A DNA stretch of 64,000 bases from Achromobacter sp. MFA1 R4. GTDB taxonomy: Bacteria > Pseudomonadota > Gammaproteobacteria > Burkholderiales > Burkholderiaceae_B. The stretch's first letter is position 1. Each line of letters begins with the position of its first letter. The stretch lies in the NCBI RefSeq assembly GCF_900156745.1, contig NZ_LT707065.1:4588001-4652000 (forward strand), given 5' to 3'. This document shows positions 17,712-29,231 of the stretch, in pieces. The position numbers were made by a program, and so were the translations under genes. Under the pieces are notes generated by a model. The model was not told where the DNA came from. It ran no database searches and was given only the letters and a program-made list of their open reading frames with translations.

Positions 17712-20002
17712 TGCTAGAGAAGCTCAACCCTGAACAACGCGCCGCAGTAACGTTAGAACCGCAGCACGCCCTGGTCCTGGCCGGGGCGGGCAGCGGCAAG
17801 ACCCGGGTGCTCACCACCCGCATGGCCTGGCTGATTCAAACCGGCCAGGCTTCGCCTTTTGGGCTTCTGGCGGTCACGTTCACCAACAAGGCCGCCCGCG
17901 AGATGCTGGCGCGCATGTCGGCCATCCTGCCGATCGATACGCGCGGCCTCTGGATCGGCACGTTCCACGGCCTGTGCAACCGCATGCTGCGCGCGCATCA
18001 TCGCGATGCCGGCCTGCCGCAGAGCTTTCAGATCCTCGATGTCACGGACCAGCTTGCGGCCATCAAGCGCCTCATGAAGGCCAATGGCGTCGACGACGAA
18101 AAGTATCCGCCCCGCGATGTGCAGCGCTTCATCAATGGCGCCAAGGAAGAAGGTCTGCGTCCGGCGGACGTCGAGGCCTACGACGCCCATCGCCGCCGCC
18201 TGATCGAGATCTACCAGCTCTACGAGGCCCAGTGCCAGCGCGAGGGCGTGGTCGACTTTGCCGAGCTGCTGTTGCGCGCCTATGAATTGCTGTCGCGCAA
18301 CGCGCCCGTGCGCGAGCACTACCAGCGCCGGTTCCGCCACATCCTCGTCGACGAGTTCCAGGACACCAACACGCTGCAGTACAAGTGGCTGCGGCTGCTG
18401 GCGGGCGGCGGCGCGGCCATCTTCGCGGTGGGCGACGATGACCAGTCCATCTACGCCTTCCGCGGCGCGAACGTCGGCAACATGGCCGACTTCGAGCGCG
18501 ACTACGCGCACGGCACCGTGATCCGCCTGGAGCAGAACTACCGCTCCTACGGGCACATCCTGGATTCGGCCAACGCGCTCATCGGACACAATTCGGGCCG
18601 CCTGGGCAAGAATCTCTGGACCGACCAGGGCGAGGGCGAGCCGGTCCGCGTTATCGAGCAGCCCTCCGACGGCATGGAAGCGCAGTGGATCGTGGACGAA
18701 ATCCGTTCCCTGATCCACGAAGGCAGCGACCGCCGCGAGATCGCCGTGCTGTATCGCAGCAACGCCCAGTCGCGCGTCATCGAACACGCCATCTTTTCCG
18801 CCGGCATTCCCTACAAGGTCTACGGCGGCCTGCGCTTTTTCGAGCGCCAGGAAATCAAGCACGCGCTGGCCTACCTGCGCCTGATGGCCAATCCGCACGA
18901 CGATACGTCGTGGATGCGGGTGGTCAACTTTCCCACGCGCGGGATCGGGGCGCGCACGCTGGAGCAGCTGGCCGATGCCGCGCGGGCGCACGACACCAGC
19001 CTGTATGGCGCGGTGGCGTTGGTCGGCGGCAAGGGCGGATCCAATCTCGCGCAGTTCGCGCAGATGATCCACCGGCTGATCGAAGAAACGCGCGACCTGC
19101 CGCTACCCGAAATGGTCGAGCACATGCTCGAGTCCAGCGGCCTGAACGCCCACTACAAGGCCGAGCGCGAAGGCGCCGAGCGGCTGGAAAACCTGAACGA
19201 ACTGATCACGGCCGCAGCCGTGTTCGCCTCCGAGGAAAACTACGACGGCCTGCCGGCCGGCGTGGTGCCCGACCATGACACCTCGTCCACGCTCATGCCG
19301 GGCGTGGTCGATGCGCCGGCGGTGGCGGGCGAGGGCCTGACGCCCCTGGCTGCGTTCCTGTCGCATGCGGCGCTCGAGGCGGGCGACAACCAGGCCCAGC
19401 AAGGCCAGGATGCGGTCCAGCTCATGACCGTGCATGCCGCCAAGGGCCTGGAGTTCGACGCCGTGTTCATCACCGGCCTGGAGGAAGGCCTGTTCCCGCA
19501 CGAGAACAGCATCCTCGAACCCGCGGGGCTCGAGGAAGAACGCCGCCTCATGTACGTGGCGATCACGCGCGCGCGCCAACGCCTGTACATCAGCCTGGCG
19601 CAAAGCCGGATGCTGCATGGCCAGACGCGCTATGCCATGCGTTCGCGCTTCCTGGACGAGATTCCCGAGCAGCACCTGAAGTGGCTGACACCCAAGGCCG
19701 GACTGGCGCCGGTCAGCGCCACGGGCGCGGGCTGGGGCGGCGGCAATCGCGGCGATGCCTTTGGCCGCAAGCCGACCAACACCATTGCGCCGCGTCAACC
19801 CCGTGGGGTCGCGACGGGCGTCACGGTGGGCGACAAGCAGTATCGTGTAGGTCAGGGCGTCCGTCATGCGCGGTTTGGCGACGGCACGATCATCGGCCTG
19901 AGCGGCGCGGGACAGGACGCCCAGGCGGAAATCCACTTCCGCGACGTCGGCGCCAAGACCCTGGCGCTGGGCATCGCGAAGCTTGACATTGTTCAGGGGT
20001 GA
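17708..20002 (+). CDS. uvrD: UvrD/PcrA-type superfamily 1A DNA helicase
   Basis: 764 aa. A 3'-5' helicase for nucleotide excision and mismatch repair. Walker A is AGAGSGKT at about 25-32, the DEFQDTN Walker B motif lies near 215, and VGDDDQSIYAFRGA and the VQLMTVHAAKGLEFD motif are intact. The C-terminal 50 residues (GQGVRHARFGDGTIIG) form the Tudor-like tail of UvrD/PcrA that contacts RNA polymerase. Two ATGs in a row at 17708 and 17711 could start it; the first overlaps the desaturase stop. The uvrD name is preferred over rep because of that tail. Confidence 0.9.
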   Translation: MMLEKLNPEQRAAVTLEPQHALVLAGAGSGKTRVLTTRMAWLIQTGQASPFGLLAVTFTNKAAREMLARMSAILPIDTRGLWIGTFHGLCNRMLRAHHRDAGLPQSFQILDVTDQLAAIKRLMKANGVDDEKYPPRDVQRFINGAKEEGLRPADVEAYDAHRRRLIEIYQLYEAQCQREGVVDFAELLLRAYELLSRNAPVREHYQRRFRHILVDEFQDTNTLQYKWLRLLAGGGAAIFAVGDDDQSIYAFRGANVGNMADFERDYAHGTVIRLEQNYRSYGHILDSANALIGHNSGRLGKNLWTDQGEGEPVRVIEQPSDGMEAQWIVDEIRSLIHEGSDRREIAVLYRSNAQSRVIEHAIFSAGIPYKVYGGLRFFERQEIKHALAYLRLMANPHDDTSWMRVVNFPTRGIGARTLEQLADAARAHDTSLYGAVALVGGKGGSNLAQFAQMIHRLIEETRDLPLPEMVEHMLESSGLNAHYKAEREGAERLENLNELITAAAVFASEENYDGLPAGVVPDHDTSSTLMPGVVDAPAVAGEGLTPLAAFLSHAALEAGDNQAQQGQDAVQLMTVHAAKGLEFDAVFITGLEEGLFPHENSILEPAGLEEERRLMYVAITRARQRLYISLAQSRMLHGQTRYAMRSRFLDEIPEQHLKWLTPKAGLAPVSATGAGWGGGNRGDAFGRKPTNTIAPRQPRGVATGVTVGDKQYRVGQGVRHARFGDGTIIGLSGAGQDAQAEIHFRDVGAKTLALGIAKLDIVQG

Positions 20003-20007
20003 CACAT

Positions 20008-20313
20008 ATGGCCAACGACGATTCCCCCAAAGCCGAGCTGGCGTCGCTGCGCGCCGAGGTCGACGAGATCGACCAGCAGATCATGCTGTTGCTGGGCGTG
20101 CGATTCCGTTGCACGGACATGATCGGTGAGCTGAAGACGAACCATGGCATGGACCTGGTTGATCCCAAGCGCGAAGCCCAGCAGATCGAGCGCATCCGCC
20201 GTCTCGCGGTGGAGGCCGGCGTTCCGCCCGACCTCGGCGAAGCCATCCTGCGCGAAGTGATCGACACCGTGATCGACCACCACACCCGCCTGCGCGAGCG
20301 TCCGTACTCGTAA
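20008..20313 (+). CDS. stand-alone AroQ-type chorismate mutase
   Basis: 101 aa from the ATG at 20008, six bases after the helicase stop. It is an all-helical chorismate mutase type II domain without a prephenate dehydratase partner or signal peptide. LRAEVDEIDQQIMLLL, the Arg in GVRFRCTDMI, Lys in GELK and the DPKREAQQIERIR helix match the family's substrate-binding pattern. Near the C-terminus, VIDHHTRL has His where E. coli numbering expects Gln88; my alignment there is by eye. It could instead be an isochorismate-pyruvate lyase-like protein, which has the same fold. Confidence 0.8.
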   Translation: MANDDSPKAELASLRAEVDEIDQQIMLLLGVRFRCTDMIGELKTNHGMDLVDPKREAQQIERIRRLAVEAGVPPDLGEAILREVIDTVIDHHTRLRERPYS

Positions 20314-20323
20314 TTGCAGGCAG

Positions 20324-20378
20324 CGCCCGATGCTTGGCGTGCCAGGCATCGGGCGTCGGCGGCCTCTGGACGGCCGCC
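20324..20378. terminator. two hairpins between convergent genes
   Basis: A ten-base perfect stem CGCCCGATGC / GCATCGGGCG (20324-20355) has an inner TGGC/GCCA stem. It is followed by GGCGGCC / GGCCGCC (20358-20378). Neither has a T run. Their place between the ends of the chorismate mutase and yheS genes suggests a two-way terminator. Confidence 0.5.
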
Positions 20379-20385
20379 GTCCCGA

Positions 20386-22317
20386 TCAGGCTTCGCTCTG
20401 GTCTATCTCTTCCAGCGAGCCCTGCAGCTCCAGCCACTGCTCTTCCAGTTCCCCCATCCGCTTGCCGTGTTCGCCGTGGTCCGACATGACCTTCTGGCGT
20501 TCGGCGCGGCGTGCGTCCGAGTACAGGTCGGGATCGGCAATGATGGCATCCAGGGCGTGCAGCTTGGCGCGCAGCTTTTCCATCTCGGATTCCACCTTGG
20601 CCAGCTTGGATTCCAGGGGCTTGCGCAGGGCGGACAGGCGCTGCCGCTGCTCGGCCTCCGCGCGCCGTTGCGCCTTGCGGTCGACGACGGGCTCGCCGCT
20701 GTCGGCGCTTTCGCGTGCTTCCGCGCGCTCATCGGCATTGCGCGCCGCCAGCCAGTCCCGGTAGTCCTCCAGGTCCCCGTCGAACTCGCGCACCGCGCCG
20801 TCCGCCACGATCCAGAAACTGTCCACAGTCGTGCGCAACAGATGGCGGTCGTGCGATACCAGCAGCATGCTGCCGCCGAAATCGGCCAGCGCCGTGGCCA
20901 GGGCCTCGCGCGTCTCCACGTCCAAGTGGTTGCTGGGTTCGTCGAGCAGCAGCAGGTTGGGCTTTTGCCAGACGATGAGCGACAGCGCGAGCCGCGCCTT
21001 TTCGCCGCCGGACATGGGGCCGACCTTGCTGGTCACCGTATCGCCCGAGAATCCGAAGCCCCCCAGGTAATTGCGCAGTTCCTGTTCGCGCGCCTCGGGC
21101 GCCAGGCGGGCCAGGTGCGCGATCGGGGTGCTGTCCACGTCCAGCATGTCGAGTTGGTGCTGGTGGAAATAGCCGATCGCCAGGCCCCGCGACGCGCGGC
21201 GCTCGCCCGCCTGCACCGGCAGTTCTTCGGCCAGTGTCTTGATCAGCGTGCTCTTGCCGGCCCCGTTGGCGCCCAGCACGCCGACGCGGCTGCCCGCGCG
21301 CACCATCAGGGTCACGTCGCGCAGGATGGGCACGGCGTTGCCCTCGGCGTCCGTATAGCCCGCCGACAGGTGTTCCAGCGTCAGCAGGGGGTCGGGCACC
21401 TGCTCGGGCGACGGGATGCGGATGTCGATGCCGGCTTCGGCCTGCAGCGGCGCCAGCACCTGCATGCGCGCCAACGCCTTGACGCGGCTTTGCGCCTGCT
21501 TGGCCTTGGAGGCCTTGGCCTTGAAACGGTCGATGAAGCCTTGCAGGCGGGCCGTCTCGCGGGTCTGGCGTTCGTAGGCGATATTCGACTGGCGCAGGCG
21601 CTCGGCGCGCTGCGTCAGGAAGTCGCCGTAGCCGCCCCGATAGCGCGTCAGCTTGGCATGGTCAAAGTGCAGGATGGAGCGCGCGACGGCGTCCAGGAAT
21701 TCGGTGTCGTGCGAGATCAGCAGGACGGTGCCTTCGTAGGCCGCCAGCCATTTCTCCAGCCACAGCATCGCGTCCAGATCCAGGTGGTTGGTGGGCTCGT
21801 CCAGCAGCAGCAGTTCGGACGGGGCCATCAACGCGCGGGCCAGCGCGAGGCGCATGCGCCACCCGCCGGAAAAGTTCTCGACTGGCTGCGTCCATTCCGC
21901 GGGCTTGAAGCCCAGGCCGGCAAGCAGTTGCTCGGCGCGCGAGGGCGCGCTCCAGGCGCCTGCCTCGACCAGCGCGGATTCCACCTCGGCGATCTGCGTG
22001 CCCTGATCGTCCGACAGCGCGGCACGCTGCGCCTGCAGCGCGCGCAGATGCGTGTCGCCGTCGATGACGAATTCGCGGGCAGGGCGGTCGTCGGCATGCA
22101 GTTCCTGCTCGACGCTGGCAATGCGCCAGCCGGCGGGCAGCGACAGCGTGCCGGCGTCCGGGTCCAGCGAGCCGGTCAGCAGCGCGAACAGCGAGGACTT
22201 GCCCGCGCCATTCTTGCCCACGATCCCCACCCGTTCACCCGGGTTCACGACGAATTCGGCGCCGTCCAGCAGCACCTTCGTGCCGCGGCGCAGGGTCAGT
22301 CCAGTAGCGCGTATCAC
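20386..22317 (-). CDS. yheS: ABC-F family ribosome-associated ATPase YheS
   Basis: 643 aa from a GTG at 22317 that shares four bases (GTGA) with the prmB stop. ABC-F proteins act on the ribosomal E site rather than in transport. There are two ABC cassettes: Walker A GKNGAGKSS and GANGAGKST, signatures FSGGWRMRL and MSGGEKARL, and DEPTNHLD in the first and DEPSNHLD in the second. A P-site tRNA interaction linker full of Lys/Arg/Gln separates them, and a charged coiled-coil tail follows. Sequence and length follow E. coli YheS (637) more closely than EttA or Uup. Confidence 0.93.
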   Translation of the reverse strand: MIRATGLTLRRGTKVLLDGAEFVVNPGERVGIVGKNGAGKSSLFALLTGSLDPDAGTLSLPAGWRIASVEQELHADDRPAREFVIDGDTHLRALQAQRAALSDDQGTQIAEVESALVEAGAWSAPSRAEQLLAGLGFKPAEWTQPVENFSGGWRMRLALARALMAPSELLLLDEPTNHLDLDAMLWLEKWLAAYEGTVLLISHDTEFLDAVARSILHFDHAKLTRYRGGYGDFLTQRAERLRQSNIAYERQTRETARLQGFIDRFKAKASKAKQAQSRVKALARMQVLAPLQAEAGIDIRIPSPEQVPDPLLTLEHLSAGYTDAEGNAVPILRDVTLMVRAGSRVGVLGANGAGKSTLIKTLAEELPVQAGERRASRGLAIGYFHQHQLDMLDVDSTPIAHLARLAPEAREQELRNYLGGFGFSGDTVTSKVGPMSGGEKARLALSLIVWQKPNLLLLDEPSNHLDVETREALATALADFGGSMLLVSHDRHLLRTTVDSFWIVADGAVREFDGDLEDYRDWLAARNADERAEARESADSGEPVVDRKAQRRAEAEQRQRLSALRKPLESKLAKVESEMEKLRAKLHALDAIIADPDLYSDARRAERQKVMSDHGEHGKRMGELEEQWLELQGSLEEIDQSEA

Positions 22318-23219
22318 AGGGTCAATTGCTCGCGGGTCAGCAGCAGAAGCTGGTCCGAGGCTTCCTCGGTGTCCAGCCATACCGGCGAAAGCTGCGGGAA
22401 GGCAGCCTCGAAGAAATCCCGTTCATGGCCGATTTCCAGCACCAGCACGCCGTTTGGCGTCAGGTATTGCGGCGCCGCGGCCAGGATGCGGCGCACGAGA
22501 TCCATGCCATCCTCGCCGCCGGCCAGAGCCAGCTGGGGCTCGTGCAGGTATTCCTGCGGCAGCACGTCCATGGAGCAGCTGTTCACGTACGGCGGATTGC
22601 AGACAATCACGTCGTACTGGCACGCGGGAAGGCTGTCGAACAGGTTGCTTTCGTGCAGGTCCAGCCGGTCGGCCAGACCATAATCGTCCACGTTGCGGCG
22701 CGCCACTTCCAGTGCGTCCGCCGAGACGTCCACGGCGTCCACGTGCGCATAGGGGAAGGCCAGCGCCGACAGGATCGCCAGGCAACCCGAGCCGGTGCAC
22801 ATGTCGAGCACGTTTTCCACGGCCAGTGCGTCCTGTACCCAGGGCGACAAGCCTGCGTCCAGCAGTTCCGCAATCGGCGAGCGCGGCACGATCACGCGCT
22901 TGTCCACATAGAACCGGTGGCCGCGCAGCCAGGCTTCATTCGTCAGGTAGGCGGCGGGAACGCGCTCGGTCACGCGCCGGTCCAGCAGGTCCAGCACGCG
23001 CTCGCGCTCTTCGCGGACCACGCGGGCGTCCAGGAAGGGATCCAGCGTGTCCAGCGGCAGGTGCAGCGCGTGCAGGGTCAGGTAGACCGCCTCGTCCCAG
23101 GCATTGTCGCTGCCGTGTCCGAGCGCCACCTGGGCGCCGTTCAGGCGCGAGACGCCGTAGCGGATCAGGTCGCGCACGGTCTGCAGTTCTTCGCGGGAGG
23201 TTGGATTCATATCAGGCAT
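22314..23219 (-). CDS. prmB: ribosomal protein uL3 N5-glutamine methyltransferase
   Basis: 301 aa from the ATG at 23219, preceded by a GGGGCGG site; ATG at 23210 or GTG at 23228 are alternatives. PrmB methylates a glutamine of ribosomal protein L3. The SAM motif is VLDMCTGSGCLAI, and the glutamine-binding NPPY motif reads VCNPPYVN, followed by EPQLALAGGEDGMD, typical of PrmB rather than PrmC. It sits between dapE and yheS, so two ribosome-directed genes trail the lysine/DAP genes in one transcript. Confidence 0.93.
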   Translation of the reverse strand: MPDMNPTSREELQTVRDLIRYGVSRLNGAQVALGHGSDNAWDEAVYLTLHALHLPLDTLDPFLDARVVREERERVLDLLDRRVTERVPAAYLTNEAWLRGHRFYVDKRVIVPRSPIAELLDAGLSPWVQDALAVENVLDMCTGSGCLAILSALAFPYAHVDAVDVSADALEVARRNVDDYGLADRLDLHESNLFDSLPACQYDVIVCNPPYVNSCSMDVLPQEYLHEPQLALAGGEDGMDLVRRILAAAPQYLTPNGVLVLEIGHERDFFEAAFPQLSPVWLDTEEASDQLLLLTREQLTL

Positions 23220-23251
23220 TCGGATCACCGCCCCAGGGGGTAACGGAAAAG

Positions 23252-23272
23252 CGCCCCCTGGAAAAGGGGGCT
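23252..23272 (-). terminator. weak hairpin between dapE and prmB
   Basis: Stem GCCCCC / GGGGGC with a seven-base loop. Read on the minus strand it is followed by GCTTTTCC. It could be a leaky terminator that lowers prmB-yheS expression relative to the dap genes. Confidence 0.35.
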
Positions 23273-23315
23273 GAAAGCGCGCGCGGCGGGCGTTTCCGTC
23301 CCGCCGGCGCAGGCA

Positions 23316-25276
<1,961 letters not shown>

Positions 25277-25300
25277 AGCGGCTCAGCTTTTAAAGGTTGA

Positions 25301-26497
25301 TCAAACAGAAGTATGTACAAAATGGGCGATGCGCTCGGCCGCCTGCACGCAGTCGGCCAGAGGCGCCACCAGCGCGATGCGGATGCGGCCCTGGCCCGGA
25401 TTCACGCCGTGTGCTTCCCGCGCCAGGAAACTTCCCGGCAGCACGGTAACACCGGTGCGGCCAAAAAGGTCGCGCACGAAGGCCGTATCCGAACCGGGCG
25501 TCGCCGCCCAAAGATAGAACGAGGCCTGCGGCCGCGACACATCCAGCACCTTCTGCAGGATGGGCACGACCGCGTCGAATTTTTCACGGTACTGGCGGCG
25601 GTTTTCCTTCACATGCGCCTCGTCCGTCCAGGCCGCGACGCTTGCCGCGGACACCAGCGGGCTCATCGCACTGCCATGATACGTTCGATACAGCAGGAAG
25701 CGGCCGATCAGCGCCGCGTCGCCCGCCACAAACCCCGATCGCAGGCCGGGCACGTTGGAGCGCTTGGACAGGCTCGAAAACGCCACGAGGTTGCGGTAGC
25801 CGTCGCGGCCCAACCGCCGGGCCGCCTGCAGGCCGCCCAACGGGGGATCGCCCTCGTCCAGGTAGATTTCGGAATAGCACTCGTCCGACGCGATCACGAA
25901 GCCATGACGGTCGGACAGCTCGAACAGCATCTCCCATTCGTCCAGCGACATGACATTGCCCGCCGGATTGCCCGGGGAACACACGAACACCAGGCGCGTC
26001 TTCTTCCAGACCTCGTCCGGCACCTGGTTCCAGTCGCTTCCGAAATTTCGCACCGGATCGGCGTTGACGAAGTAGGGCGTGGCGCCCGCCAGCAGCGTGG
26101 CGCCCTCGTAAATCTGATAAAACGGATTGGGGCAGATCACCACAGAGCCGGCCGACGGATCGATGACGGTCTGGGTGAAGGCAAACAGCGCCTCGCGCGA
26201 GCCCAGCGCCGGCAGCACCTGCGTCTCGGCGTCCGGCGCCGGGATGCTGTAGCGGCGCGCCAGCCACTCCGAGATCGCCCGGCGCAGGGCAGGGTCGCCC
26301 TTGGTGGACGGATAGACGGACAGCCCCGCAAGACTGTCGCGGATGGCCTGCGCCACGCGCTCGGGCGCGGCATGCTTGGGCTCGCCGATCGACAGATTGA
26401 TCGGCGTAAGACCGTCCGGTTGCGAACTGGCAGAAGCCAGCAAAGCCCGCAATTTTTCGAACGGGTAGGGGTGTAGGGCATCGAGGCGCGGATTCAT
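25301..26497 (-). CDS. dapC: succinyldiaminopimelate transaminase
   Basis: 398 aa, a class I/II PLP aminotransferase. The ATG at 26497 (MNPRLDALHPYPFEKL) is the natural start. PLP sites include VCSPGNPAGN and the lysine in FSSLSKRSNVPGLRSGF. A dapC of this type, adjacent to dapD and dapE, was first described in Bordetella pertussis as the succinyl-DAP aminotransferase, and the same order here supports the name. The promoter should lie in the short gap before tRNA-Leu. Confidence 0.95.
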   Translation of the reverse strand: MNPRLDALHPYPFEKLRALLASASSQPDGLTPINLSIGEPKHAAPERVAQAIRDSLAGLSVYPSTKGDPALRRAISEWLARRYSIPAPDAETQVLPALGSREALFAFTQTVIDPSAGSVVICPNPFYQIYEGATLLAGATPYFVNADPVRNFGSDWNQVPDEVWKKTRLVFVCSPGNPAGNVMSLDEWEMLFELSDRHGFVIASDECYSEIYLDEGDPPLGGLQAARRLGRDGYRNLVAFSSLSKRSNVPGLRSGFVAGDAALIGRFLLYRTYHGSAMSPLVSAASVAAWTDEAHVKENRRQYREKFDAVVPILQKVLDVSRPQASFYLWAATPGSDTAFVRDLFGRTGVTVLPGSFLAREAHGVNPGQGRIRIALVAPLADCVQAAERIAHFVHTSV

Positions 26498-26544
26498 GAC
26501 GCAAGATTTTAACAAGCAAGCTACAATAGCGGGCTTGGCCTATT

Positions 26545-26631
26545 GCGAAGGTGGCGAAATTGGTAGACGCACCAGGTTTAGGTCCTGACGCCGTAACAGG
26601 TGTAGGGGTTCGAGTCCCCTCCTTCGCACCA
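26545..26631 (+). tRNA. tRNA-Leu (anticodon UAG)
   Basis: 87 bases with encoded CCA. The acceptor stem GCGAAGG pairs with CCTTCGC. The anticodon loop TTTAGGT holds TAG at 26579-26581. The long variable arm typical of leucine tRNAs and the GGTTCGAGTCC T-arm are present. A TACAAT -10 box lies at 26522-26527. Confidence 0.98.
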
Positions 26632-27007
26632 ACTTTCTACATCGTTCCAAATCGCCGATCGGGTATCGCCAATACCTTGCACATCAACGATGTGTCTCAC
26701 GATGCGGCGCTTCGATGTATCGCTAGCTGACATTTAAATATTTAAATCGTTCACGGCGATCCGATTCCCAGCCCAGGTCGACTTCCTGGCGTTCGTATCG
26801 CGATCCCATTTCCTCTCGGCGCCCACCGCTCCACAAAGACTCGATTGCGCGCGCCGATCCGCGTCCGCCACCTTCAAAACCATCCTTCCGCAACCACCGC
26901 GCGGCCACCCTGCTAAATGTGTCAATTTGAAACTGCTATATCTTTGTCGCAGGTATTCGTCCATAGTGGCTCCAGGGATAATTTTCCCGGTACATCAAGG
27001 ACTTACA
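26632..27007. other. non-coding region between tRNA-Leu and cold-shock gene
   Basis: 376 bases with no convincing gene. It is locally AT-rich and contains a 16-base perfect palindrome at 26732-26747, built of two ATTTAAAT units. The last 70 bases, with a TATATC box at 26937, probably hold the promoter and leader of the cold-shock gene. The 3' end of the tRNA could act as an integration site, but no element is inserted here. Confidence 0.5.
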
Positions 27008-27217
27008 TTGAAGATTGAAACTGGTATTGTGAAGTGGTTCAACAACGACAAGGGCTTCGGCTTTATCATGCCGGAGCTGGGTGGCAAAGACCTCTTCGCC
27101 CATTACTCTGAGATTCAGGGTGACGGACACAAGTCTCTTGAAGAGAACCAGCGTGTTTCGTTTGTTGCCGGCCAAGGCCAGAAAGGCCCCACGGCGACGA
27201 TGATCAAAGCGATTTAA
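27008..27217 (+). CDS. cold-shock domain protein (CspA family), TTG start
   Basis: 69 aa. A single OB-fold cold-shock domain that binds single-stranded RNA/DNA. RNP1 is KGFGFI and RNP2 is DLFAHY, preceded by [12 protein letters not shown]. The start is a TTG at 27008 with AAGGA six bases upstream. No ATG gives a CspA-like N-terminus. First of three paralogues in this window, and the most divergent, with GGKDLF and GQGQKG in place of more usual residues. Confidence 0.92.
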   Translation: MKIETGIVKWFNNDKGFGFIMPELGGKDLFAHYSEIQGDGHKSLEENQRVSFVAGQGQKGPTATMIKAI

Positions 27218-27261
27218 TAGGCAGGTTGCTCGCGATAGCCGAGCAGCCTGTAGCAGGTAGC

Positions 27262-27306
27262 AGGGCCGGATCCTTTGAAGCAAAGGATCCGGCCCTTTGG
27301 TTTTGG
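27262..27306 (+). terminator. strong Rho-independent terminator after the first csp gene
   Basis: A 16-base perfect stem (AGGGCCGGATCCTTTG and its complement) has a three-base loop and is followed by TTGGTTTT. A smaller hairpin, GGTTGCTCG/CGAGCAGCC, precedes it at about 27226-27250. Confidence 0.9.
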
Positions 27307-27503
27307 GCGGCCTGACGCCCCCGTCTCCATCATTGCGCATCGCCCGTTTGCCGGATCGTCCGGACTTTCAAGCGCGGCTATTTTGTTGAGGCCGGCTACG
27401 GCCGCTCGCGCATGGCAGACAAGAATCGTCAAGATTATCAATCCTTGACTGTTGCAATACGCGCTTGGCGATACCTTCTAGATTTCGTAATCCAGGAGTA
27501 GAC

Positions 27504-28217
27504 ATGTACTCGCTATCCAAGCGTTGCGGCGCCGAATTCTTCGGCACGTTCTGGCTGGTGCTGGGCGGTTGCGGGGCGGCCGTGCTGGCTGCAGGCTTTC
27601 CGGAACTTGGCATTGGTTTCGCTGGTGTCGCCTTGGCCTTCGGGCTCACGGTGCTGACCATGGCTTTTGCCGTGGGTCATATTTCCGGCGGGCATTTCAA
27701 TCCCGCCGTCACCATCGGCTTGGTCGCAGGGGGGCGCTTTCCCGCCAAGGAGATCTTGCCCTACGTCGTCGTCCAGGTGCTAGGCGCCATCGCGGCGGCC
27801 GCGGTGCTGGCGTGCATCGCCAACGGAAAGCTGGGCTTCGACCTGAAAGGTAGCCACTTCGCCGCAAACGGCTATGGCGCATTCTCGCCCGGCAAATATT
27901 CGCTGCTGTCCGCGCTGGTGACCGAGGTGGTGCTGACCGCGGGCTTTCTGTTCGTCATCCTGGGATCCACCAGCAAGCGGGCCCCTGCGGGGTTTGCTGC
28001 CATTCCGATCGGCCTGGCGCTGACGCTGATCCACCTGATCAGCATCCCGGTCACGAACACCTCGGTCAATCCCGCGCGCTCGACCGGGCCCGCGCTGTTC
28101 GTCGGCGGGTGGGCATTGGAACAACTGTGGCTGTTCTGGGTCGCGCCGGTGGCGGGAGCGATCATCGGCGCCATCGCGTATCGGCTGGTCAGCGTGCCAG
28201 CCGAAGAGCGGGCGTAG
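27504..28217 (+). CDS. aqpZ: aquaporin Z
   Basis: 237 aa; E. coli AqpZ has 231. Water channel of the inner membrane with six helices and two half-helices. Both NPA boxes are present (HFNPAVT at 65-71 and SVNPARS at 188-194). The selectivity-filter Arg192 follows the second box, and the water-type residues are in place, so a glycerol facilitator is unlikely. The start has a clear AGGAG site six bases upstream. Confidence 0.96.
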   Translation: MYSLSKRCGAEFFGTFWLVLGGCGAAVLAAGFPELGIGFAGVALAFGLTVLTMAFAVGHISGGHFNPAVTIGLVAGGRFPAKEILPYVVVQVLGAIAAAAVLACIANGKLGFDLKGSHFAANGYGAFSPGKYSLLSALVTEVVLTAGFLFVILGSTSKRAPAGFAAIPIGLALTLIHLISIPVTNTSVNPARSTGPALFVGGWALEQLWLFWVAPVAGAIIGAIAYRLVSVPAEERA

Positions 28218-28241
28218 GGGCGGCCGCCGGGCGGCAGATGA

Positions 28242-29165
<924 letters not shown>

Positions 29166-29205
29166 TATCGGCGGTCATCTCGGATACGCCAAGCTGTTAT
29201 ACGAT

Positions 29206-29231
29206 CCAGGCCACACAATAGGGAGGCCTGG
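29206..29231 (+). promoter_or_regulatory. inverted repeat covering a ribosome binding site
   Basis: CCAGGCC at 29206-29212 is complementary to GGCCTGG at 29225-29231, directly before the ATG at 29232. The Shine-Dalgarno GGGAGG (29221-29226) lies in the loop and partly in the stem, so folding could mask it. Confidence 0.45.

Noticed and set aside
26545..26631. tRNA-Leu as an occupied integration site
   Set aside because: No integrase gene and no second copy of the tRNA 3' end were seen nearby.
26734..26964. Short open frames on the minus strand after tRNA-Leu
   Set aside because: No ribosome site, composition unlike a protein, and overlap with the cold-shock leader.
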